From JBCBUE01 sp039818285 (GTDB taxonomy: Bacteria > Planctomycetota > Phycisphaerae > Phycisphaerales > Phycisphaeraceae): a stretch of 64,000 nt of DNA. A program made the translations under genes and the position numbers. The stretch is from NCBI GenBank assembly GCA_039818285.1, contig JBCBUE010000008.1, positions 17,672-81,671 on the forward strand. Reading direction: 5' to 3'. Shown piece after piece: positions 8,486 through 16,557 of the stretch (positions are counted from its first letter, which is position 1; every line of letters starts with the position of its first letter). Under the pieces are notes generated by a model, which had not been told where the DNA came from, searched no databases, and saw nothing but the letters and a program-made list of their open reading frames with translations.

Positions 8486-9862
8486 TCAGCCCGCGGCGCG
8501 GCGCTCCCGCCGGACGCGCAGCGCCTCGGCGCAGAAGCCCAGCCACGCGGCGAGCGCCAGCGCCGTCGTCACGAGAAACACCGAGTCGCCGATCCCCGAG
8601 AAACCGGTGAGCCCCAGCACGGACCAGGCCGACCCGCCGGCTTCGACCGTGCCGAACCCGGTCAGCAGGCCGACACCGACGAACGGGGCGACGAACCCGC
8701 GCACGCCCGTGAGGGTCTGGTGGATGCCCATGTAGTGCCCGGCCAGGCGGCGATCGGCGAAGTCGTTGTGCCCGATCTGCCACGCCAGCCGCCCGCCGCC
8801 GAACATGACGCCCTGGATCGCCCGCGGGATCGCGATCCACCACAGCCCGCCATACACGACGGCCAGGTAGTTGCCCAGCTGGGCGACGATCCACAGCGCC
8901 CCGTGCACCGCGCGGAACTCGAAGATGTGCACACGGTCGATCAGCTTGGCCCACAGCGGGATCGTCAGCACGACCATGACGGTGGTGATCGTCGTGTTCA
9001 GCAGCACCGACGCGGTGAACTCGGCCGTGCCGGCCTCGCGCGCCAGGTCGATGATCGCGAGGGTGATCGCCGCCTCGCCCATCATGTTGGCGCAGCCGGC
9101 GATGAACTGCCAGATCATGTAGTGGCGGAAGTCGCGGTCCTCGACGAGGATCGTCCGCGCGTTGTGCGGCCGGCCGGACCGCGAGAGCAGCGCCGGCTCG
9201 CGGGACGACGCCACCCCGCGGTCGTGGTCGAGCAGGTGCTTCTCGCGCCGCACCCGCAGCCCCCACAGCGACGCCGCGCCGACGAGCCCAACGACCGCCG
9301 CCAAGGGGTACATCACCCGGAACACGTCGACCCGCCAGTCCAGCATCGCGTAGACCCCCAGCGGCGAGACGGCGAACAGCACCGAGGCGAGCAGCACCAG
9401 CCGGCCGGTGATGCGTGCCCGCTGCGCCCGTCGGTAGTTGGCCCGCCAGACGATCGACCGCACGGTCAGCAGCCCCGCCACGAAGCAACGCCCGACGACG
9501 ATCGCCGCGACCAGCAGCGTGGGCCCCCAGCCCGACGTGGGCAGCACGGCGATCGTCGCCACCAGCACGCACGTCGCGGCGACGATGGCGCTCATGACCG
9601 GCCCCTTGCGCCGCCCCTTGGCCAGGCGGGTCCAGAACAGGCTTGTCAGGTTGGCGAACATCTGCGAGGCGATAATGGTGGCGAACGCCAGGTCCGAGAC
9701 GTCGAAGACCAGCTTGGCGAGGACCGCCACGACACCCGGCTCGAGCATCGCGATCGTGATCGAGCTCGTCAGCGCCGCCGTCAGCTCGCGGCGATAGCTC
9801 GGGCGGGCCATGAGCGGCACCGACGACGGCAGGAACTTGCCGATGAGCGGAAGGGCGGGCAC
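8486..9862 (-). CDS. MFS transporter
   Basis: A 458-residue major facilitator superfamily protein with about 12 hydrophobic segments and a basic central loop (residues around 210-240, GLRVRREKHLLDHDRG). A typical MFS signature occurs after the second helix (WTRLAKGRRKGPVM). The substrate is not apparent. It is the first gene of the minus-strand cluster that continues with AEC transporter, GH5-like hydrolase and serine hydrolase. The GTG at 9862 gives the longest protein; an internal ATG at 9811 (MARPSYRR) is a plausible alternative, because the first 17 residues contain little conserved sequence. Confidence 0.85.
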   Translation of the reverse strand: MPALPLIGKFLPSSVPLMARPSYRRELTAALTSSITIAMLEPGVVAVLAKLVFDVSDLAFATIIASQMFANLTSLFWTRLAKGRRKGPVMSAIVAATCVLVATIAVLPTSGWGPTLLVAAIVVGRCFVAGLLTVRSIVWRANYRRAQRARITGRLVLLASVLFAVSPLGVYAMLDWRVDVFRVMYPLAAVVGLVGAASLWGLRVRREKHLLDHDRGVASSREPALLSRSGRPHNARTILVEDRDFRHYMIWQFIAGCANMMGEAAITLAIIDLAREAGTAEFTASVLLNTTITTVMVVLTIPLWAKLIDRVHIFEFRAVHGALWIVAQLGNYLAVVYGGLWWIAIPRAIQGVMFGGGRLAWQIGHNDFADRRLAGHYMGIHQTLTGVRGFVAPFVGVGLLTGFGTVEAGGSAWSVLGLTGFSGIGDSVFLVTTALALAAWLGFCAEALRVRRERRAAG

Positions 9863-9962
9863 GGAGACGGCCAGTCTAAGGCGGGCGGGGCTGCGTGCCC
9901 GCGGGTGGCGGATCGGTATACTGCTCGGCTCGGCCGATCGGCCGGACCGCGTGACACTCCCT

Positions 9963-10045
9963 GGGCGGATGCCAGAGCGGCCAAATGGGGCGGGCTGTAA
10001 ACCCGCTGGCGAAAGCCTTCGTAGGTTCGAATCCTACTCCGCCCA
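9963..10045 (+). tRNA. tRNA-Tyr (GTA)
   Basis: The acceptor stem GGGCGGA (9963-9969) pairs with TCCGCCC (10038-10044), with discriminator A at 10045. The anticodon loop CTGTAAA carries GTA at 9997-9999 inside the GGG/CCC-closed stem. A long class II variable arm (TGGCGAAAGCC) and a T arm GTAGGTTCGAATCCTAC follow. CCA is not encoded. The gene stands alone between the MFS gene and an intergenic gap. Confidence 0.97.
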
Positions 10046-10472
10046 CTTCCCTAACCTCGACACCCGCCGGCAGCGGTCGTCGTGAGTTGCCAACACTCGA
10101 CCCAGCACCAGCACGAACGCGATTTCAATTCATGAGCCGGTCACCGGCGGCGATCGCTGTCGCCCAACGCCACCGAGATGGACGCGTTGCCACGACCAGG
10201 CGCAGACAGACGCAACCAAAAACGCCTCGATGACACCCTTTGAATCGCCTCGGCCTCGGCCGAATCCCTGCGTTCCCGTCGAATTATTTGGACTAGACCA
10301 CAACATCAATCGAGCGCCCTCTTCACGCCAGACCACTGATCGCGGACCCGGTTTAGATTCAAAAGAACGAGGTCGTCAGTTATCTTGTGGCTTGTGAAGA
10401 ACCAAAGCGGCTCCACGCCGCTCCATGTGCGCAGTGCCCGTTCAGATTGCCTCGATCAATAAGGACCAGCCC
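10046..10472. other. Intergenic stretch, no gene recognised
   Basis: About 430 bases between tRNA-Tyr and the next secreted protein. It is lower in GC than the flanking coding DNA in places, for example around 10260-10400. Short open frames on both strands show no recognisable protein features. No tRNA-associated integrase, direct repeat of the tRNA 3' end or clear terminator was found. Confidence 0.5.
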
Positions 10473-11519
10473 ATGATCCGCGGAACACTCGCCCTGCTGA
10501 CTTTGATGATGGCCCTCATGCACCACCCTGGCGCCCACGCGTCCGAGCCCGTCCAAGCGGCACCTGAGTCCGACGCCGCGGCCGAGAGACCCGCGCACGG
10601 GATGGTCGGCCTGCGCCCGCTCGCGCGCAATGAACAAGACTACAACGCCAGCCACGGCGGCTCCTGGATGGGGGTGCCGACGTACGCCGAGCAACAGGGC
10701 AACTACCCGTTCGTCGCCGAGCACGTGGACGTGGTCAAGGGCTGGCTCGCCGGCGACTTCAAGACCAAGCGGATGTTCATGGAGCACTACTGGGGGCTCG
10801 GCGGCAACCGCGACAGCGACGTGCCGGCGGAGAACCTGCTCATCCAGTCGATCGCGAAGTGGGAGAAGCACGGCGGAGAGGTCGTGCACATCCTGCTCTG
10901 CCGGGAGTACGACTTGGCTATCAACCGCGGGCACGACGACGCCAAGCCCGGGCCGTTTAACGAAGACACGCGCATCCTGTACGAAGAAGACATCGACGAG
11001 ATCCGCCGGCTCTTCAAGCAGGCCCACGCCGAAGGCATCCTCAAGCACGACAACTACGGCATCATCATGATGGTGCAGGAACCCACGTTCTACATGGACC
11101 CGCGCGTCCGGCCCATCATCGAGAAGGTCGAGGGGATCTGCCTCGAGGTGCACCAGTTCAATCGCCACTGGCCGCTCGAGACCGGCTGGGTCCAGCCGGA
11201 GAAAGTCATCGCCGGCGCGAACTACACCCTTGAGATGGGCAAGGAGTTCGTCTTCTATTACGGCCCGGTCGAATACAACTCGGAGCGCTATGAGCCGTTC
11301 CTCGAACGGGAGTGGCTGGAAACCTACTGGGAAAAAGGCCTGCCCAAGCACCACCCCCGGATGCACTACTACTTGAACATCTTCCCGCACAGGGGCGCAC
11401 GCCAGCGCCCCGTCGGCCCCGAGACGGACCCGCACTCCAACCTCGGCTTCACCAAGTGGGTGATCGAGGAGATCAAGTCGATCGACGCGGAAGGCTACGA
11501 CGAAGCCGGCTCAAGCTGA
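10473..11519 (+). CDS. Secreted protein of unknown function
   Basis: A 348-residue protein not assigned to a family. The ATG at 10473 gives a clean signal peptide (MIRGTLALLTLMMALMHHPGAHASE), so this start is preferred over the upstream in-frame ATG at 10425. The mature part is mixed alpha/beta and rich in Trp, Tyr, His and acidic residues. Segments such as VVHILLCREYDLAINRG, YGIIMMVQEPTFYMDP and VEGICLEVHQFN alternate like strands and helices of a TIM barrel, so a carbohydrate-active enzyme is possible but unproven. Asp/Glu residues at strand ends (CREYD, VQEP, CLEVH) would be candidates for an active site. The 3' end overlaps the convergent Kef-type gene by 25 bases. Confidence 0.75.
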   Translation: MIRGTLALLTLMMALMHHPGAHASEPVQAAPESDAAAERPAHGMVGLRPLARNEQDYNASHGGSWMGVPTYAEQQGNYPFVAEHVDVVKGWLAGDFKTKRMFMEHYWGLGGNRDSDVPAENLLIQSIAKWEKHGGEVVHILLCREYDLAINRGHDDAKPGPFNEDTRILYEEDIDEIRRLFKQAHAEGILKHDNYGIIMMVQEPTFYMDPRVRPIIEKVEGICLEVHQFNRHWPLETGWVQPEKVIAGANYTLEMGKEFVFYYGPVEYNSERYEPFLEREWLETYWEKGLPKHHPRMHYYLNIFPHRGARQRPVGPETDPHSNLGFTKWVIEEIKSIDAEGYDEAGSS

Positions 11520-13102
11520 GAATCCGCGGCGTCGGCCTCCAGGCACTCCAGCGCCGACGCGGCCAGCCCCAGCCCCATCTCGTCGTGCAGGTAACGCGGG
11601 GTGTCAACGCCGGCCTCGCGGAGCTGTTCGATCTCGTCGGGGAACCGCGCCATCGCCACCACGTGCCCGGTGAACCCGTTCTCGCGCAACAGCCGCGTGA
11701 TCGTGCCGGCCTCGGACTTGGACTGCAGCGCGATCAGCACCAGCTGGCAGCCCGACGCGGCGCCGAGGCGTTGGTAGAAGTCCGGGTCGGTCGCGTCGCC
11801 GACGATCACCTTCCGGCCCGCGGCGCGGTGGCGCTCGGCGGACTCGGGGTCGGCGTCAAGCCCCACGACCTCGTCACCCAGGCGCTCGTGCAGCGCGTCG
11901 TAGGCGGCCGTGCCCGTGCGTCCCAGCGCCACGACGATCGCCCGCGGCGGCTTGTCGAACGCGATGTGCTGGTCGTCCGCCAAACGCTTGTCCGACTCGA
12001 ACCGGGTCAGCCGCTTGGCGAATCGACCGAACAGCCCGTGGGCCTTGGCGTTGAACGGCGAAGCGAGGATGAAGCTGAGGCTGACCGAGATCGCCAGCAC
12101 CACCAGCCACTCCGAGCTGATCCAGCCCTTCGACGCGGCCAGCGCCCCGACGATCAGCCCGAACTCGCTCGCGTTGGCCAGCGCCAGCGAGCTCAGTACC
12201 GCGGTCCGCGCCCGCAGCCGGAACTTGGCCATCAGCCAGAAGAACGCGATCGTTTTCAGCGGCACGAGCGCGACCAACCCCACCGCGACCGCGAGCTGCT
12301 CGAGCCCCGGCAGCCCGTTGAGCCCGATGGTCAGGAAGAACGCAACCAGCAGCAGGTCCTTGAGACTCAGCAGCGTCTTGCCCAGCTCGCTCGCCTTGGG
12401 GTGCGCCCCGACCAGCAGCCCCGCGATCAACGCCCCGAGGTCCGGCTTGAGGTCGACCAGGTTGAACAGCGTCGTGAAGGCGTAGACCAGCACCAGCCCG
12501 GTGAGCACCATCAGCTCGCCGTGCCCCACGCGGTCCATCAGCATGCCCAACAGCGGCCGCGCGAGCGGCAGCGCCAGCAGACACAAGGCCCAGGGCGACG
12601 GCATCTTGCCCAGCGACACCGTCAGGAACACGATCGCGAAGAGGTCTTGGACGATCAGCACGCCGATCGCTTCGCTGCCGTGCCGGCTCTTCATCTCCGA
12701 CTTCTCTTCCAGCACCTTCACCGCGAAGACCGTGCTGGAGAAGCTCAGCGCAAACGCGATCAGGAGCGACGTCTGCCACGTCAGCTCCGCGAACATCCCC
12801 AGCCCCGCCAGCGACAGCCCGAACACCCCCGCCCCGACCAGCACCGTCGTCGCCAGCATGTGGACCGACGCGACGCCCCAGACCTCCGGCTTGGCCAGGC
12901 CCCGCACGTTCAGCTTGAGCCCGATGCTGAACAGCAGCAGGTAGATGCCCAGGTCGGCCATGTACGTCAGCGTCTCGGACGGCTGGACGCCCATCGCCGA
13001 GAGCACGAACCCCGCGCCGAGGAACCCCACCATCGGCGGCAGGCGGCACTGCTTGACCGCCAGCCCCACCATGAACGCGATCACGACCCAGATGGGGTCC
13101 AT
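11495..13102 (-). CDS. Kef-type K+/H+ antiporter with RCK domain
   Basis: A 535-residue CPA2-family monovalent cation:proton antiporter. The N-terminal ~380 residues hold the transmembrane sodium/hydrogen exchanger domain (GFLGAGFVLSAMG, FSIGLKLNVR, IAFALSFSSTVFAVKVLEE, IGVLIVQDLFAIV). Residues ~400-520 form a TrkA-N/RCK Rossmann domain with a slightly divergent glycine motif (VVALGRTGTAAYDAL) and GLDADPESAERH, expected to bind a dinucleotide or nucleotide. The architecture resembles KefB, KefC and YbaL, which export K+ under electrophilic, pH or osmotic stress. The start region is unusual: the Shine-Dalgarno and ATG lie in one arm of a 12-base inverted repeat (see 13099-13194). Confidence 0.9.
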   Translation of the reverse strand: MDPIWVVIAFMVGLAVKQCRLPPMVGFLGAGFVLSAMGVQPSETLTYMADLGIYLLLFSIGLKLNVRGLAKPEVWGVASVHMLATTVLVGAGVFGLSLAGLGMFAELTWQTSLLIAFALSFSSTVFAVKVLEEKSEMKSRHGSEAIGVLIVQDLFAIVFLTVSLGKMPSPWALCLLALPLARPLLGMLMDRVGHGELMVLTGLVLVYAFTTLFNLVDLKPDLGALIAGLLVGAHPKASELGKTLLSLKDLLLVAFFLTIGLNGLPGLEQLAVAVGLVALVPLKTIAFFWLMAKFRLRARTAVLSSLALANASEFGLIVGALAASKGWISSEWLVVLAISVSLSFILASPFNAKAHGLFGRFAKRLTRFESDKRLADDQHIAFDKPPRAIVVALGRTGTAAYDALHERLGDEVVGLDADPESAERHRAAGRKVIVGDATDPDFYQRLGAASGCQLVLIALQSKSEAGTITRLLRENGFTGHVVAMARFPDEIEQLREAGVDTPRYLHDEMGLGLAASALECLEADAADSQLEPASS

Positions 13103-13194
13103 GCCTGCTCTCCCTCACCAACGACCGATCCCGCCCTACCGACGATGCGGACCACCAACGGCGTCGCGTGTCTTACGACAAGGAGCAGGCATGG
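13099..13194 (-). promoter_or_regulatory. Long-range inverted repeat over the antiporter start
   Basis: CCATGCCTGCTC at 13099-13110 and GAGCAGGCATGG at 13183-13194 are perfect 12-base complements about 70 bases apart. In the minus-strand mRNA the 3' arm contains the antiporter ATG and part of its Shine-Dalgarno (GGGAGAG). The 5' arm contains another ATG (complement of 13190-13192) that opens an 18-codon frame ending at 13136. The structure could mask the ribosome-binding site, with the leader frame as a possible control. This is inferred; the pairing itself is seen directly. Confidence 0.4.
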
Positions 13195-13320
13195 CCGCCA
13201 GCCTAGCAGTTCGGGCATTTCTTGAGCCCTACCCCGCCCATCCCTTCCAGGCGGCCCCGATCCGGGGCGACGAGCCCGTGCCCGGGCGTTTTGGGCGGTG
13301 CGAGCGATACGATGCCGACC

Positions 13321-14166
13321 ATGTCGGAGGACACGACCGCGAACCGAGCGACGCCCGAGCCCGCTGTGTCCGGCGGTGCGGGCGCCCTGCTGGAGGCGGC
13401 GCGGCCGCACCACTGGCTGAAGAACGGGCTGCTGTTCGTGCCGATGTGGCTCGGTCACGACGTCACCATCGGCAACGCCCTGCTGGTGCTGATCGGAGCG
13501 GCGTGCTTCAGCGCGATGGCGTCGGCGGGTTACCTGGTGAACGACCTGCTGGACGTCGCGGCCGATCGGGGGCATCGCACGAAGCGGCTGCGGCCGATCG
13601 CGGCGGGCCGGCTGTCGGTGGGGACGGCGCGCGTGGCGGCGGGGATCGCGGTCGTGGGGGCGACGGTGGTGAGCGCGGCGGCGCTGGGGGGGGCGTTCAC
13701 CGCGCTGCTCCTGCTGTACCTGGGGCTGACGCTGGTGTATTCGACGTGGCTCAAGCGGCTGGCGCTGGTGGACGTGGTGATGCTCGCGGGGCTGTACACG
13801 CTGCGGCTGTTCGCGGGCGGGGTGGCGGTGGACGTCGAGCTGTCGTCGTGGCTGCTGGCGTTCTCGACGTTCGTCTTCCTGAGCCTGGCGTTTGCGAAGC
13901 GTTACACCGAGGTGGTGCTGCACACCGACGATCGGACGTTCGCCGAGCAGTTGCTGCGGCGCAAGCTGTTCACGCTGCTCGGCGAGAACGACCTGGGCGA
14001 GAACGCCTCGCGGACCGACCCGCAGCAGCGCGAGGAGCCCGAGGGCTACGAGTCCCTCGAGTCGGACACTTCGGACGACGACGATCCGCTGGGCGGCTAC
14101 GACTTCCCGCCGTTGGACGACGGCGAAGACGACGATCCCGATCCCGGCAGCCCGCGGAACAACTGA
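13321..14166 (+). CDS. Short UbiA-type prenyltransferase with acidic tail
   Basis: A 281-residue membrane protein of the UbiA superfamily, closest to decaprenyl-phosphate phosphoribosyltransferase-like members. The first prenyl-diphosphate site is intact (NDLLDVAADRGHRTKRLRPI). The second conserved block is also present (YTLRLFAGGVAVDVELSSW, ending FAKRYTEV). About six membrane helices are visible. After that the family's last two or three helices are missing; instead the protein ends with about 75 hydrophilic residues very rich in Asp, Glu and Pro. No frame on the same strand restores the missing part. It could be a genuine short form or a decayed gene. An ATG at 13312 is an alternative start. 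Confidence 0.75.
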   Translation: MSEDTTANRATPEPAVSGGAGALLEAARPHHWLKNGLLFVPMWLGHDVTIGNALLVLIGAACFSAMASAGYLVNDLLDVAADRGHRTKRLRPIAAGRLSVGTARVAAGIAVVGATVVSAAALGGAFTALLLLYLGLTLVYSTWLKRLALVDVVMLAGLYTLRLFAGGVAVDVELSSWLLAFSTFVFLSLAFAKRYTEVVLHTDDRTFAEQLLRRKLFTLLGENDLGENASRTDPQQREEPEGYESLESDTSDDDDPLGGYDFPPLDDGEDDDPDPGSPRNN

Positions 14167-14196
14167 GTCGGCGTCGGGGCCGCCGGCCGCGGATCG

Positions 14197-16473
14197 CTAG
14201 GACGAGACCTGCGGTGCGTGGCGGCGGGGCTTCTGGTCGTGGACGGACGGCACGCCCTCGCCTTTCAGCTCGGCCAGGCGGTCCATGTAGCGAGCCAGGG
14301 TGCCGACGACCGTGGCGTGCGACCAGGTCAACGGCGAGACAGACATCGGGTCGTTGTTCAAGGGGTTGACCTGCTCGGCCAGCACGCCCGAGGGCAGGGA
14401 GCGATCGGCGACCCAGTCGAGGATCTCGGCGGCGGGGGCGAGCTCGGCGGCCGAGGCGGCGCGGGCGATGTGCCACTCGGCCAGCCACAGGGTGCAGATG
14501 AACCAGGGGTTGCCCGGGACGCTGTCGTCGTCGCCGACGACCTGGTGGTAGTAGTCGTCGGTGTAGCGGGCGACGCCGCCGACCTTGGTCTTCACGCGCA
14601 GCTCGGCGTCGATGGCCTGCATGGTCGCCTCGACGCGGGGGTTGTCGACCGGGAGCATGCCCAGGGCGAAGATGGCGTACATCGAGGCGTCGATGACCTC
14701 GTCGTTGACGAGCTTGTCTGGCGCGTCGGTCTGGGCGCCGCTGCGCTGGGCGGGGGTGGCGGCGCGGGTCGGGCTGAGCGAAGCGAAGATCGAGGCGTGC
14801 TCGTCGATGGGCTCGCGGCCCTGGCGGACGTCCTCGACGAGGCGGGCGATGCGCTCGGCGTCGGCGAACTCGACGCGGCGGACGTACCGCCCGAGCTTGT
14901 TGCACCACAGGCATCGGTTGAAGGCCTCGCGGGTCTCGCGAGCGGCCCGGCCGTAGCGCTGGGCAAGGCGGTCGTCGCCGAAGGCCCGGGCAAACTGCTC
15001 GCCGGCCGAGAGCCCGGCGTGGACCGACGCAACCGTGAAGGCGTGCACGCCGAAGCGTTCTTCCCAGAGGTCGTACGACGGCAGGGGCAGGCGGGTGGCG
15101 GGATCGCGGAAGCGATAGAGAAAGTCGGCCGCGGGGCGGATGAGCTGGGTGTAGAGCGGGCGGACGAACTCGATGTCGCGGTAGCGCTCGAAGTGGCGCC
15201 ACATGGCCCAGAGGATCAGGGCGGTCTCGTCCTCCTGGATGGGCAGCGAGGGGTGGCCGTCGGCGATCCAGGGGTGCCACGACGAAGCGAGCGTGCCGTC
15301 GGGGTTGTACTTGTGCAGGAAGTACCCGCCGTCGGAGATGATCTCCGAGCAGAACGTGAAGAACTGGCGGGCGACATCGGGGAAGCCGGCGGCGTCCATG
15401 GCGTCGGCGACGAAGGCGCCGTCGCGCGGCCAGAGGTACGAGTACGTGTCGCGGCTGAACTGCAGGTAGTCCGAGTCGTTGGCGGCGGTGATGGCGCCGT
15501 GGTTGTCGATCTGCGTGCGGACGATGAGCAGCGAGCGGGTGAACAGGTCCATCGCCTTGGTCGACAGGCCGGCGGGCGGGCGGCCGGCGAGGTCGGTGCG
15601 GGTGCCGGTCAGCCAGAGACGCCAGTAGCTGGTGGTGCGGTCGATGACGCCCTGCGGGCCTTCGCGGTGCAGGAAGCCGTGCAGCTGCTCGCAGTCGCGG
15701 TGCTGCTGACCGAAGCCCAGGACGAGGTACACGGTGCGGTTGCCGTTGGCGGGCAGGTCGACCTTGCACATCATGGTCGAGTCGACGGCGCCCTGAGCGA
15801 TGGGGTTGCCGCCGAGCGCCCCGTCCTCGGCGTCGCGCCAGGTGCCCTCGGCGCCGTGGAACCCGGCGTTGCCGGTGGCGTACTCGTCGATCTGCTGGTC
15901 GCCGTCGAGGTAGAAGCAGCTGATGATGTAGCGGGCCTGGCGGTAGTGAATCAGCGAGCGGAGCTGGGGGTCGTAGTAGACGGTGTCGCCGACCTTGAAG
16001 CCGTACATTGCGAAGTCGTGATGGTGGAACAGGCGGACCTGGCGGGGCTGGTCGTGCAGGTTCTTGACGTCGATGCGGCGGACGAGGACGGGCTGCTGGA
16101 AGTCGACGACGTCGGTGCACTCGAGGCGGAGCATGAGCTCGTCGTGCTCGAGGGCGACGTCGGTCGCGAGGGTCTGCGGCTGGTAGCGGCGCTCGATGCG
16201 CCAGCCGTCGTCGGTCCAGTGCAGGCGGCGTTTGCGGCGGTCGCCGGGGTCGTGATCGTCGCCCTCGGCGACGGGCTTGGCGTCGGCTTTGGCCGCCTTG
16301 GCGGGCTTGGGGGGGATTGCCTTGGGGTGCTCGCCCCAGACGCCGAAGCGGCAGACCGAGCCGCCCACGTGGTTCTCCTGCCCGACGTGGGGGTAGTAGA
16401 GGTCGCGGATGCGGTAGTGGTCGTCGAAACAGACCAGCAACGAGCCATTGCCGACGGGGATGTCACGGGGCAT
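14197..16473 (-). CDS. GH15 glucoamylase-like glycoside hydrolase
   Basis: A 758-residue protein of glycoside hydrolase family 15. An N-terminal beta-sandwich (about 1-330) opens with MPRDIPVGNGSLLVCFD and contains a charged insertion near 60-85. The (alpha/alpha)6 barrel follows with TYSYLWPRDGAFVADAMDAAG, IQEDETALILWAMW, YDLWEERFGVHAFTVAS and, near the end, VSPLTWSHATVVG. Members release glucose from alpha-glucans or split alpha,alpha-trehalose. No signal peptide is seen, so it probably acts on a cytosolic glycan such as glycogen, maltodextrin or trehalose. The frame stays open far upstream as antisense to nuoG; the ATG at 16473 is where homology begins. It is divergent from nuoG. Confidence 0.9.
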   Translation of the reverse strand: MPRDIPVGNGSLLVCFDDHYRIRDLYYPHVGQENHVGGSVCRFGVWGEHPKAIPPKPAKAAKADAKPVAEGDDHDPGDRRKRRLHWTDDGWRIERRYQPQTLATDVALEHDELMLRLECTDVVDFQQPVLVRRIDVKNLHDQPRQVRLFHHHDFAMYGFKVGDTVYYDPQLRSLIHYRQARYIISCFYLDGDQQIDEYATGNAGFHGAEGTWRDAEDGALGGNPIAQGAVDSTMMCKVDLPANGNRTVYLVLGFGQQHRDCEQLHGFLHREGPQGVIDRTTSYWRLWLTGTRTDLAGRPPAGLSTKAMDLFTRSLLIVRTQIDNHGAITAANDSDYLQFSRDTYSYLWPRDGAFVADAMDAAGFPDVARQFFTFCSEIISDGGYFLHKYNPDGTLASSWHPWIADGHPSLPIQEDETALILWAMWRHFERYRDIEFVRPLYTQLIRPAADFLYRFRDPATRLPLPSYDLWEERFGVHAFTVASVHAGLSAGEQFARAFGDDRLAQRYGRAARETREAFNRCLWCNKLGRYVRRVEFADAERIARLVEDVRQGREPIDEHASIFASLSPTRAATPAQRSGAQTDAPDKLVNDEVIDASMYAIFALGMLPVDNPRVEATMQAIDAELRVKTKVGGVARYTDDYYHQVVGDDDSVPGNPWFICTLWLAEWHIARAASAAELAPAAEILDWVADRSLPSGVLAEQVNPLNNDPMSVSPLTWSHATVVGTLARYMDRLAELKGEGVPSVHDQKPRRHAPQVSS

Positions 16474-16557
16474 GCGGGGGCAGTGTAGGGACCGCGCCGC
16501 GGCGTCGCGTCCGCCGCCGGTGATGGACCGACGCGGCTCCGCCGTTACGATGCCGGC

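Noticed and set aside
3386..8735. Very long open frames opposite or out of phase with the phosphatase, serine hydrolase, GH5 and AEC genes
   Set aside because: They are Arg/Ala/Gly-rich, have no domain motifs and overlap recognisable genes; high GC makes such frames common.
9963..10472. tRNA-Tyr as an attachment site for an integrated element
   Set aside because: No integrase, no repeat of the tRNA 3' end and no mobile genes follow it.
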